A DNA stretch of 64,000 bases from Rhododendron vialii (Eukaryota > Streptophyta > Magnoliopsida > Ericales > Ericaceae), in NCBI RefSeq assembly GCF_030253575.1, contig NC_080569.1, positions 21,698,001-21,762,000 of the forward strand. The letters run 5' to 3'. The notes under the pieces are model-generated. The model worked only from the letters and a program-made list of their open reading frames with translations. It did no database searches and was not told where the DNA came from. The position numbers were made by a program, and so were the translations under genes. This document shows, piece after piece, positions 10,868 through 21,052 of this stretch. Numbering within the stretch: position 1 is the stretch's first letter; every line of letters begins with the position of its first letter.

Positions 10868-12254
10868 AGAGATACATTTGAAAGAAACACACGAGAATAA
10901 TTGTTGTTTACGAGAACAATACAGAGGAAGAAGTAATGATAATAGCATAGTTTCAATACACGGTTGTCTGCTCTTTTGTTTGCCCTTAATTACGTCCTAC
11001 GCGATTAAAATGAAACTATAATGTGCCCATGTTGGATGTATGGATTTCTCAACTCCTTGCAGCCATTTGCATGTCACTTGTTTTCCCAACAAACCCTGTG
11101 ATCTTGTCTAGTCTCAAGTCCATTTGTTCATGTATGGTGAGGAAGTCTTACAGGAATTAGTCGAGATGCGCCTAAGCTATCCCGAACAGTCAGAAGTATC
11201 CCAAAAAAAAGAGTCTTTTGACAGATTTGAAGGCTTTTTTTATAAGTTGTTAGTTGGTGCTTACGGCAGAGTACTGCTAAGTGGGGAGTTAATTTGATAT
11301 TGGATGAGTGAGGAAGTGTCCAGATCTATACCACATATGTAAAGCAATATGGCTTCAGAGTGCAGATACGATGAACCAATACCGTGGTTTTGTATTTACC
11401 ACTTTACATTTTTTTAAAATGCATCCAGCATATCTATGCTAACAAGAGGCAGCCGCAATTTCAGTTCCAACCACCTCCCTCCCCCATATGAACTATGGGG
11501 CATTTTCCAAGCCACGATTTTTCCTACCAACTGTCTAAAGTATTTTGAGAATTCACATGCTGCCACCAGCTTTCCCAAAATAAGAGGAGAGCCCCTTAGC
11601 CAATACACAAAAAGACTAGAGTTGACGAAGTGTATCATTAAAATATGGGTTTTGCTAGAAACAGCCCAATGGGCGTCTACATAGGGAAGACAATTGACAG
11701 CTGTTTTCATAACAATGGTACACGTGTAGGGACTTTACTTTCATCCCGTAGGCCTTTTGAAACATCTGCAGGGTAGGCTTTATAACTTCATTAAATGTCT
11801 GTTTTAACCTTCGAACTTCAACCTTTTTTCTCTTTTAGCAAACACCTCATCAGGCCCAGCTACTCTTTAATTTTTCTTTACTCCTATGTCTTTTTGGATC
11901 AATTTCTTATGCCTTGTATTTTTTACTCCTGAAATGAGACAGCTAGTAAGGTATACTACGAAAAATTCCTAAATTTTTGGATAAAACATGAAGTCCTTCT
12001 GTGCACAATTTTTTAAATTTCTTCAAATTATTATTTTTGAAATATCTAAGATAAAGCAGGCTTTTTGCATTTTTTGGGCTTTATCTTGGATATTCAAAAA
12101 ATATTTGGGTAAAAATCATATTTTTTAACTTTTTTGGTTCCTTTTGTCGAGATGAATCAATAATCCAAGAAAGTTTGTTGCAAAATTAACAAATATGAAA
12201 AAAATTGAATAAGGACAAAAACAAAAAAAGCCCAATAATCTCTTAGGGGAATGC
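10868..12254. other. PTOX 3' flank and spacer, no gene
   Basis: Contains the PTOX 3' UTR and AT-rich spacer. Around 12035-12100 a small hairpin pairs GATAAAGC...TTTTTGCA with GGGCTTTATCTTGGATAT. The overlapping ORFs at 11414-11710 on both strands mirror each other and show no family motif. Confidence 0.4.
11100..11215 (+). repeat. Au-SINE-like 3' fragment
   Basis: GAATTAGTCGAGATGCGCCT followed by AAGCTATCCCGAACA resembles the Au-type 3' module also seen in opposite orientation in PTOX intron 1. Only the 3' part is recognisable. Confidence 0.35.
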
Positions 12255-12675
12255 CACCTTAGGCTTATTTTGGCCAAATAATCCAAATGGATTAATTTTT
12301 TTGTCCTTATTCAAATTTTTTTCACATTTGTTAGTTTTTTGTCTATTTTTTCGAATTATTGATTCGTCATGACGAGAGAAATCTAAAAAGTAAAAGATTA
12401 CAATTGAAACCCAAATTTTTTTTTAATAAAGACCAGATCAAACCCAAGTTTTTTTTTTAATAAAGACCAAAATATATAAGCCAATAAGCGGCTTATTTCG
12501 TCTTCTTTCAAAAAAAATTGAGTATGAATGTTAATTTTTACTACTTTTAGATTCCTCACGTCATGATGAAGCAATAATTCACAAAAAATCGACACAAAAT
12601 TAACAAATGCAAAAAAAATTAAATAAGGATAAAAAACAATCCATTTGGATTATGGCCAAAATAGGCCTAATAAGT
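12255..12675. mobile_element. AT-rich foldback element
   Basis: Arms of about 140 bp are inverted. The left end AGGCTTATTTTGGCCA.ATAATCC is answered at the right by GGATTATGGCCAAAATAGGCCT. Inner parts also match, around the GATTCGTCATGACG and CGTCATGATGAAGC motifs. There is no coding potential and no clear target duplication. Confidence 0.55.
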
Positions 12676-12883
12676 ACTTACAATTGTCTGGATGGGCTGA
12701 TTTTTTACAAGGTCACTTGAAAAATTATTTTAAAGTAATTGGAGTTTGTGGTGAAATTGAAAAAGAAAGTAAAATACTTCATCAGGGAAGGGAAAAAAGA
12801 GGAGAGAAGTGTCGACTGAAAAAAAAAACAGAAGAAAAGATTATAAAGTGGAGGAGAAGAAAGAGAGAGGACAAAGTGCCTCA

Positions 12884-13230
12884 GGCTCCGTTCTAGAAAT
12901 CTTCTTAAAAAATAAGTACTTATTTTGAAACTTCTCAAACAAAAATAAGAAGGGTCATTCCATAGAATCTAAATAAAAAGTTTTTTTTTACATTTTCAAA
13001 CTCAAAAATAATGTAAATGAAAAAAAAATTCAATTTTTTTCACTGTATTAAAGATCTCAATGAAATCTATCAAATAAGATCCATATTGATAAGGAAATTA
13101 TTTGCGTAAACACATGATTTTTGAGCTTGAAATTGTCTTCTTAAAAAATAAGGAGTTGTGCTAGGAGTTGTGGAACAAGCCTTATTATTAAACAAAAAAT
13201 AAGAACTTATTCGTGTTCTGGAACGGGGCC
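12884..13230. mobile_element. Tourist/Harbinger-like MITE
   Basis: The 347-bp element has ends GGCTCCGTTCTAGAA ... TTCTGGAACGGGGCC as imperfect inverted repeats and a 3-bp flanking repeat TCA (12881-12883, 13231-13233). A second inner pair, CTTCTTAAAAAATAAGTACTT and AATAAGAACTTATT, extends the hairpin. A 3-bp duplication fits PIF/Harbinger-type elements, although TTA or TAA is more usual. Related inner pieces recur at 16.97-17.17 kb and 19.37-19.56 kb. Confidence 0.6.
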
Positions 13231-13965
13231 TCACATGCATTCAGTGTTGATAAAAGAAAAAATTATTCAGTGTTGTTCTATTTCTGTTAATTTTTTATTT
13301 ATCAAGCAAAAATGAATAAAGTAGATACTACGATGAAAACGAGAAAAAATAAATAAGAACCCAAACTTACTGGAAATGGTTCTTCCGTACGGAGCTGCTA
13401 TTGGCACAAATTTTATGTGCACAGATCGCAATATTGGGTCTATTACAGGTTGCACACAAATAATTCGAGCAATTCATTGAAATTTTAATATTTTTTTGAG
13501 AATTCACACCAAAAATCACCTCAATACGATACCTATAGATACTCGATCCAATCATCTAATTTTTCATTCATGTTTTAGGATTTTATAATTTGAATGAAAA
13601 GTGAAATGATTGAATCAAACATTTATAGGTATCGGATTAAACTAATGTTTTGCGAGTGCTTTAAAAAAATATTTTAAATTTAATAAACTACTCAAATCAA
13701 TTTATGTGAGATCCGTAGTGGACTCTACATCACAATCGGTGAAAGTCTGTGGGGACAGACTTTTCGTGGAGGAATCAGAAATGTGTTGCTTTAAGGTGCC
13801 CGTTCCAAGAAAAAAAAGGTGCAAATAAAGCAAGTGATAGAAGGGCAAAAGTGTCCAGTTGAAAAAAAAATGATAGTCAATGGTATCAATTTTGGTCGTT
13901 AGGTAGTACACGTGACAGAAGCAAGTGCAGGCCTTAAAGTTGATTGAAATATATAATAAAATATA
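13231..13965. other. spacer, no gene
   Basis: AT-rich sequence with no supported coding region. A weak inverted pair is visible: CAATACGATACCTATAGATA near 13520 and TTATAGGTATCGGATT near 13622. Confidence 0.35.
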
Positions 13966-14110
13966 TAAAAAATTAGTTTATGGTCCACTATAGAGAACTT
14001 ATAACCCAATTAGTCCACTTCTAATGTTTGTAACCCCTCTAGTCCACTAATATAGTTTAATAAGGCTTTAAGTCCACTTCTTTTAAAAAAGAAATTAAAC
14101 CAAGACAAAA

Positions 14111-14420
14111 ATGTCCTCGTATATAAGCTGTCATATAGAAAGAAACCCTAGACCACAAACAAATCTAGAGCACAACCTCCTCTCTCTCTCACTCAAACTC
14201 ATGACCTCCAAGCTTCTCTCCCTAGTCGCCGACCTGATATCCCTTTCCGTGCCCACGATGACCACCGTCACCGGTCACGCCTCCGCCGCCGACGATGGAC
14301 GGGCTCATGATCTGGTCTGAGATCGAGAGCTCCAAGCTTGGTATGCCGAGTCCATCAACGTGGGCCATGCCGACTGCCGCCACGAGAAATGGGTCACAGT
14401 TTCAATTAAACAAAGAAAAG
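14111..14420 (+). other. GC-rich coding-like patch inside the 14-17 kb element
   Basis: An open frame of 69 codons starts at ATG 14111 and ends at 14320. Its composition (Ser, Ala, Thr, Asp; GCCGCC/ACCGTCACC codons) is quite unlike the AT-rich surroundings, and similar composition continues to about 14400. It could be a captured exon. No domain or family is recognised and the frame closes quickly. Confidence 0.3.
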
Positions 14421-15009
14421 TGAGATTCTAGGAGCTTTGTCCGGTATTGCCATGCCCCTGAATCATTCAAAATCAAGATAAAAACGTTCGTTAGTTAATT
14501 TGGTTTTGCAATACTAACAGTATTTCTATTTTTTCCATCCCCTGAAGTACCCTAATCAAATCCTTCCCAACAAATCTCTCTCTTTCTCTCTCTAAAGAAC
14601 CATCTGTTCGTGAATGGAAGCAATCAGGAAACAAGCCACCAAGCTGATTGTTTATGACGACTTTTAGAGCCCTACTTTGATCCATGTAAGTTCTTGTCTT
14701 TGTAGATCCGTTGGAAAGTCTTAGTTGTTTTTTTTAATTTTTTTTTCTATCGATTCATGGTGCCCAGGTGCATGAGGTCCACAAGAGGACGGTGAAGGTG
14801 GAGGCCATGGCAAGGTTGAGATCTCTGCCACAATCTGCAAGGTCGAAGGCGACAACCACCGTAAAGATCTGTTTCTATCTATTTTCCGTCCAAAAGCGCC
14901 GCCCTGCCCTGAATAAATATATAAGGTTATATTTGTGCTTTTCATCAATCACTTACTGATTTGGTCCGCGCAGCGGCCTCCCCGACTTACTTATGATATA
15001 TTTGGAGTT

Positions 15010-15470
15010 TTTTGAATAAATATATAACGTTATATGTGTGTTTTTTCTAGGGCTAGACATACAAAGTTGGAACATGTTGTGTTTTTGTTGTTATTTAATG
15101 TCTTTTTTTTAAAACATTCTTGTTAGAGAGAGATATAATAATATATAACCTTATATTATAACATTCTAGAATAGAAATATTCTATGTTATTTAATAAAGA
15201 GAATATATAACATTATATATGACCTTTTGTACCGTGTAACGTTATATATGAGCTTGTTTTGACATAAAAAAATATTTTAATTTGCATAGAGAACATATAA
15301 CGTTGTATATGATATTTTGTCCTGTAAAACTCAAAAAAGAAGAAGAGAGGAACTAATAACGTTATATGTTCTCTTATTGAATAGGTCCGCGCAATGGCCT
15401 CTCAAAAGTACATATGAATATGTCCATATATGATTATATATGGTTATATAAAAATATTTGTGACCATATG

Positions 15471-15516
<46 letters not shown>

Positions 15517-16645
15517 CTTGTATTAACATAAAAAAAATATTTCAATTTGCATAGAGAACATATAACGTTGTATATGAGATTTTGTCCTGTAAAATTCAAA
15601 AAAAAAAAAAAATAGAAGAACTAATAACGTTATATGTTCTCTTATTGAATAGGTCCACGCAATGGCCTCTCAAAAGCACATATGGATATATCCATATATT
15701 ATCAGAAGCAAGTCGAAGAGGCCTTTGCGCGGACCAATTCAATAAGTGATGGACAACGGAGCATATAACGTTATATGTGAACTTCTGTCATGTGTAATAT
15801 GAGTTTTTCCTAGGGTTAGACATATAATATTATATCTCATTTTTGAGATATATTAATGTTGTTTATGTTGTTTTGAATATGTATATATGTAGATATAGAG
15901 GTTATGGGAATGCTATTCGAAGGCAGAAAATCACAAATTTTGAAGGTTTTGATGAAGAAACGGTGAAAAAATGAAGCTCGACCCCCTGTGGCCTCATCAA
16001 TATTCAACTTGAGATTCAAGGCGCGACTGAAAACAAGGATAATGGTGGCATGATATGTGAACATATAATGTTATTTTTTGAGATATATAATATTGATAGA
16101 AAGATATGATGTTGTTTTGAGAACATATAATTTTATATGTATGTTTTGTGAGACTTAGAGCTACAGAAGCTCAGATATAATGTTATATATTCTATTTTTT
16201 TGAAAGATTTAGAATTACAAAAGCTCACATATAATGTTATATGTTTTGTTCTATTTTTTTGTGAGATTCAGAGTTGCAGAAGTTCAAATATAATGTTATA
16301 TGTTCTGGGTTTTTTTTTTGTTGCTATATTTAGATATTCAAAAACTCATATATAATATTATATATTTTGTATGGATCAACATATAACGTTAAAGACTAAA
16401 AACAAGAAAAATCAAAAAGAAATGTTGCATGTTAGAAAATTTTTGCCACACATATAATGTTGTATGTTAGGAAATTTTTATCACTCATATAACGTTAAAA
16501 AATCAATACAAGAAAAATAGGGAAAAAAAAAAAGAGAAATTTGTCACATATATAAGGTTAAATGTTAAGTGTAGCCGGTTCAATAAAAAAATCGAGAAAA
16601 ATGAAAAAAAATACGTTTTTTATTACACATATAACGTTATATGTT
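15010..16645. repeat. dispersed array of the palindrome ATATAACGTTATAT and variants
   Basis: More than twenty copies of a short palindrome centred on AACGTT, AATGTT or AATATT lie in 1.6 kb, usually as CATATAACGTTATATG or a close variant. Clear copies are near 15018, 15234, 15290, 15353, 15555, 15622, 15760, 15820, 16060, 16118, 16170, 16225, 16285, 16345, 16379, 16447, 16482 and 16624. Spacing is irregular (roughly 40-100 bp), so it is not a simple tandem repeat. Confidence 0.85.
15244..15703 (+). repeat. ~200-bp direct duplication separated by (AT)n
   Basis: Segments at about 15244-15445 and 15506-15703 match over ~200 bp. Both run from ATATATGAGCTTGT, through AACATATAACGTTGTATATG and GTCCTGTAAAA, to AATGGCCTCTCAAAAG. 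An (AT)n run (about 15478-15513) lies between them. A third, inverted piece, GGCCTTTGCGCGGACC, sits at about 15719-15735. Confidence 0.75.
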
Positions 16646-16949
16646 GCGTGATGCAGCGGCGACGGTGGTGGTGGCCGCGGCGGCAGCGGCAGTAGTGGTG
16701 ATGGTGGCGGCGGCGGCTTGATTGCAACAAAAACAAAAAAAAAATGAAATATATATATTTTCATGTTAGTCAAACAATACCCTTGTTTCTTAGGTGGGGT
16801 ATTTTTGTCATTAAAATTATTAGTGAACTTAGTGGGTTATAAAACTTAGAAGTAGGCTAGATGGGTTTAGAAAGTGCTATAATGGACTTATTGAAAATTC
16901 TCCCTAAAATATAAAAGATAGTGATGCCCTTTGGGCATTATGTAGCAAG

Positions 16950-17180
16950 ACCCTTAAAATATTTACAAGATTCATATTGACAGGAAAATTATTTGTAGAA
17001 AATTATTTGCGTAAACACATGATTTTCCGTTTCAGAAACACAAATAAGTACTTGTTTTTTAATAAGACAATTTCAAACTTAAAAATCATGTGTTTACCCG
17101 TTCCAAAAACCCAAATAAATACTTATTTTTTAAGAAGGCAATTTCAAGCTCAAAAATCATGTGTTTAAACAAACAATTCT
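16950..17180. repeat. partial copies of the 12.9-kb MITE inner sequence
   Basis: AAACACATGATTTT, ACAAATAAGTACTTGTTTTT and CAAGCTCAAAAATCATGTGT occur in direct and inverted order here. They match the interior of the Tourist-like element at 12.9-13.2 kb, so this is probably a rearranged copy. The two ORFs here are by-products. Confidence 0.5.
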
Positions 17181-17329
17181 TGTCAATACGTGAGACTCAT
17201 ACACTTAATGTTTCGAAGGATTTCGAAATCAATAGTTCTAAACCACGTAGTAACAGTTTTCCCATGTATGGCCCCACCATTTGATCCTAAAGAGAGCTTA
17301 TTGTCTCTTATTTTTGACCCACACTATTG

Positions 17330-17545
17330 CCATTTGGTTTAGGTCTGCTTTACAATATGTGTTAGAGAGCATGAAGCTTATGTCTCTATAGAAGAGATAT
17401 TTCTCTTATTTATAGTGATTTGTTGTTTATCATGGGCTTGTTAGGTTTTTTTTTCTAGATTTTATCATTGTATTTGTATTTCAAATGAAATCCTTCACAA
17501 GTGCTGCTAGGCAATGAGAATCATTTCCTCTCATCAAAAAAAAGA
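17330..17545 (+). repeat. retroelement 3' end-like tail
   Basis: T-rich sequence with AAATGAAATCC and a terminal ATCAAAAAAAAG tract resembles the 3' UTR and A-tail of a non-LTR element. No coding region remains. Confidence 0.3.
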
Positions 17546-17758
17546 AGAAAGTAATAATCTGAGCTGGCTGTGGGCTAGTTCCAAGTCTATTTGATGGTAA
17601 CATGAAATATCAAAAAACCAGTAACATATCAAGAATGAAACAAAACAATCATGATAAGGTTGGCATTACGAAACTCTAGAGTTTTGTCAACCTAATTTCA
17701 CATTAATGCCACCTACACCTTTTGCTCTGTATGCCATATATCAAACCCGAAAGTCTAA

Positions 17759-17966
17759 GGATACCGACGGCACGCCGGGCCCACTCCGGCCACCGGACGG
17801 CTGATCTATTGCATACAAAAAAATGGAGTGTTTGTATCGGCCTCCTACACACATCGGATGCTGTTAATTCTAGCAAAACCCACTCGGTTTTTTTTTTATA
17901 AAATTTTTGGTTGGCTCCGATCAGCCATCCGGTGGCCGGAGTGGGCCCGACGTGCCGTCGGGATCC
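17759..17966. mobile_element. GC-rich TIR MITE, copy 2
   Basis: The ends GGATACCGACGGCACG ... CGTGCCGTCGGGATCC are inverted. The pairing continues through GGGCCCACTCCGGCCACCGG and CCGGTGGCCGGAGTGGGCCC, giving arms of about 50 bp. The centre carries CACACATCGGATGCTGTTA, the reverse complement of the motif in copy 1. Confidence 0.75.
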
Positions 17967-19565
17967 CGAAGGTTGGGATTTGTAGCACGGCTCATATCAA
18001 ACAAATACAGTCACTGAATGCAACCCTCCAACCATATTCCCCGCTAATTTTGTTTAGTAATGTGAAAAATGACTAATGGAACTTTAGTTTCGGTCTTGAC
18101 GTAGCTACTGTGGAGTCTTCTACAGATAATAGTATAGAGTGTGTTGGGGTAATACTCTCTAGCGGAGATGACGGGTACCATACATGCACTTTCATTTTGT
18201 AACCGAGGAAAAAAAATACATTTTGATAAGAGAAAGTCATAAACTTAAAAATATGCTATTAGCACCACACAAGGTGGAATAGATTAATCTAATTAAAATT
18301 AGATCATAGTATGTTATTCAGAAATAAAACAGAATTATCTCGGACACATTTGGAAACCTATTGCAATTCCACACGAAACTTAGGTCATGATTAAGATTCC
18401 CCACCAGTCAATGGAAAAGGTTCAAATAATTAGTAAAAAAATTTCCCCAAACAATTTCTTACCACACATATATTGTTTAAAATTTCCAAACTCGGTTTTG
18501 AACTTAACCACTGCGCAGTGGAGTGGTTGTGGATAGCAGTCATCAACTTTAATTAAACTAAGAGGCCAAATATTGTTTAATATCTGGCCTCTCAACTTCG
18601 ATCTCTCTAATCCCTCTTCATGAGTGTGTTTGACGGGTTCGGCTCCAACGTCGTGCTTCTAGGCAGCTTTTCTTTTTTGATTTGTTGTTTCTGTATTTTC
18701 GAACCGGTAGTGTCCACTTTTATTGTACTATTTCCTCATATATAATATCTACATTTGCTGGTTGGTAAAAAAAGAGTTGGTTTCATTTGCACAACTACCC
18801 ACTAGCGTCTTGTTCGATACATGGGGTCGGGAAAAAAATGAATGAAAACTTTTTTCCTGTGCATCAATTGGCCTATATGTATTGACTCTTAATGTACTCC
18901 ATTTTCTCACACAAAATAAGAAAATTTCCACAACAAAAAAAAAAAACAAAGACAGAAAGGAATAAGATAGGTTTCTTGAAAAATAAAATATATACTTGTT
19001 ATGTTAATGTTTTTGGTAAAGATATTTGCTATTGAAATTAGTTTCATTTTTAAGCAAACATTTTTATTTCGTAAAAAGTGCAAAAATCATGAATGAAAGG
19101 ATGAAAATTTGAGAAAATTTCACAAAGGAGAGAGAGAGAGAGAGAGTTAAGGAGAGAGCTTTATTTTATTTTAGGTAATTACATTCGTTTAGTATATGGT
19201 ATAAATAAGCAACAATCAAATAAGCTTGTTAAGCGAGTCTGAGTTGTTTAATTGCATTTTTATAAACAGAGCAATGTACGAAATGCATAAACTCTTGCCT
19301 TGCTTATTCCTCATCAATGCAAAAATAAACAAATCAAACCAAACGTGTTCTAAGATTAGGTAGTGTTCCGGTTTACTCCCTTAAAAAATAAGTATTTATT
19401 TGTAATTTTTAAGTTTAAAAATAACAAGTTTACTGAAATAAAAAAATATATAATATAGATCTTATTTGATAGATTTCATCGACATCTATCAAATCCTGGA
19501 AAAAAAAATTATTTTTGTAAATTCGTTATTTTTAAGCTTGAAAATCGATCATTAGAAATCCTATA
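17967..19565. other. spacer with SINE-like and MITE pieces, no gene
   Basis: AT-rich. It contains a (GA)n run at 19131-19146, the SINE-like copy at 18.6 kb, and at 19370-19560 a degraded hairpin with CTTAAAAAATAAGTATTTATT that is related to the 12.9-kb MITE. No coding region is supported. Confidence 0.4.
18600..18778 (+). repeat. SINE-like repeat, copy A
   Basis: Contains GGTTCGGCTCC (close to a tRNA B box), then GTCGTGCTTCTAGGCAGCTTTT and TATTTTCGAACCGGTAGTGT, ending in a T-rich tail and GGTAAAAAAAG. A clearly related copy lies at 34.2-34.45 kb. The B-box match suggests a tRNA-derived SINE. Confidence 0.5.
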
Positions 19566-19943
19566 GGTACCAACGGTTTCCATAGGGAAACTGTACCGAC
19601 GGCTGCGCCGCTCCGTCTTTGGCCACTAGACGGCCGATCCTAGCCGTCCAAAATTTTTCAAAAAAAAATAAAAATGAGGGGGCCTTCGCGGGAATCATCG
19701 GCATCCGATGTGTGTAGGTACTTGATCTAAATACCCTATTTTTCGTGTATATATGTATATACATGTATATACGAAAAAATTGGGTGTCTGGATTGAGCAC
19801 CTACACACGTCGGATGCCGTTGATTTCCGCCTAGGCCCACTCCTTCCTTTTTTTATAGAATTTTTGGATGGCTTGGATCATCCGGCCACCAGAAGGCTCG
19901 ACGCGACTATCGGTACATTTTCGGTTTGGTACCCATCGGTACC
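19566..19943. mobile_element. GC-rich TIR MITE, copy 3 (longest)
   Basis: The ends GGTACCAACGG ... CCCATCGGTACC are inverted. The inner arms CATCGGCATCCGATGTGTGT and ACACACGTCGGATGCCGTTG match in inverted order, flanking a TATA/GTATATAC-rich centre. It shares the GCATCCGATGTGTGT motif with copies 1 and 2. Confidence 0.7.
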
Positions 19944-20202
19944 AGTAGCAGGACTTATTTTGTAAGTACTTTTTTTTTTTTGAATGTGTAACGGTAAAGG
20001 TGGGAGACCCATTGAAAAATTAAGGCCAAATTACCATAATTACCCCCAAAGTTTCTGAAAATTTTGACTGTCCCCTCATGTGTGAGAAATTACAAAATAC
20101 CCCCCCATCTCATGACAACTTACTCTCTTGTCATGATGTAGCTGTTAGAAAATTCAACGGAATCCATCTGACATCATCAAATCCTAATTATATTAAATCA
20201 TA

Positions 20203-20434
20203 CTCCCTCTGTCCCAAATTATTGTTCTTTTTTGGGTAGTCACGCCACTCAAACAATTATCTATATTTCACAATCCATACTAATATTTTTTATGATTCCG
20301 AAATTTTTGTTTAACAAAATTTATTAAACAAGATCCATATTAAATGTAAAAAATATTATAATTTAAAAGATATAAACAATTTTTGGAGAGATCCTAAATA
20401 GTGAAATAAGAGTAACAATTTGGGACAGGAGGAG
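20203..20434. mobile_element. Stowaway-like MITE
   Basis: The 232-bp element has ends CTCCCTCTGTCCCAAATT ... AATTTGGGACAGGAGGAG as inverted repeats. It is flanked by TA on both sides (20201-20202, 20435-20436), the Stowaway/Tc1-mariner signature. There is no ORF. Confidence 0.8.
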
Positions 20435-20766
20435 TATTACATTTTTATAGCTTGTGAAAGGTTGCAAATGTGAAAGTAGCATTTCACGAGCTAGAAAAAG
20501 AGAAATTGATCCATTGTAATTAGAATTTGATGACATTAAACAAATTCAATCGAATTTCCTAGCAGTTACATCACGATAGTGCATTAATTTGTTATGAGAC
20601 AGGAATATTTTGTATTTCCCAAACATGAGGGGGTAATGTGTAAAACACGAGTGCACGGACGTCGCCTGGTTATTACACTAACTGACATTATTTACATGCA
20701 ACGACTGCGTTGAATTCCCGCGATGGGCTCGATCGATAAAACGACAATGAATTCAAAACCGCTTTT

Positions 20767-20770
<4 letters not shown>

Positions 20771-20804
<34 letters not shown>
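20771..20804 (+). repeat. (CT)n microsatellite in the COP1 5' flank
   Basis: An uninterrupted CT run about 250 bp before the COP1 start. Further CT-rich pieces follow at about 20881-20897. It is probably in or near the 5' UTR. CT/GA tracts in plant leaders can bind BBR/BPC factors; no TATA box is obvious. Confidence 0.7.
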
Positions 20805-20806
<2 letters not shown>

Positions 20807-21052
20807 CAGATTACAAAAAAACGAATCGAATGAGAAACGCCCGCCTAACGTGGTCAGTTTCCACCCTCACAACAAACCCCCTCCCTCTCTCTCTCTAAAA
20901 TCAAACCACATGGATCCACTGTGCCTACAAAATTCACTCCCTCCCCCCTCCCTCACCCTTCTCCACTCGCGTCCGAACCCCAACATCCTCCTCACAACGC
21001 AACACACAACTCATCACTATATTCCATGTAGAGAAAGTCCGTGCACTCGTGT

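Larger units (their letters stand above)
13966..16905. mobile_element. ~2.9 kb non-autonomous element with long inverted ends and palindrome array
   Basis: The left end (about 13975-14060) and right end (about 16810-16904) are inverted copies over ~85 bp. GGTCCACTATAGAGAACTTA / TAACCCAATTAGTCCACTTC on the left corresponds to the reverse complement of GGGTTATAAAACTTAGAAGT / AGGCTAG...GTGCTATAATGGAC on the right. The inside has a GC-rich ORF-like patch (14111-14420), a second patch (14768-14880) and a GGC-rich patch (16655-16720), embedded in AT-rich DNA. I see no transposase. Gene-like patches between long inverted ends recall Pack-MULEs, but I recognise no parent gene and could not confirm a 9-bp duplication; AAATATA-rich flanks make it ambiguous. 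The palindrome array is listed separately. Confidence 0.6.

Noticed and set aside
21041-21052. Upstream in-frame GTG as COP1 start
   Set aside because: ATG at 21053 gives the expected N-terminus; plant nuclear genes rarely start at GTG.
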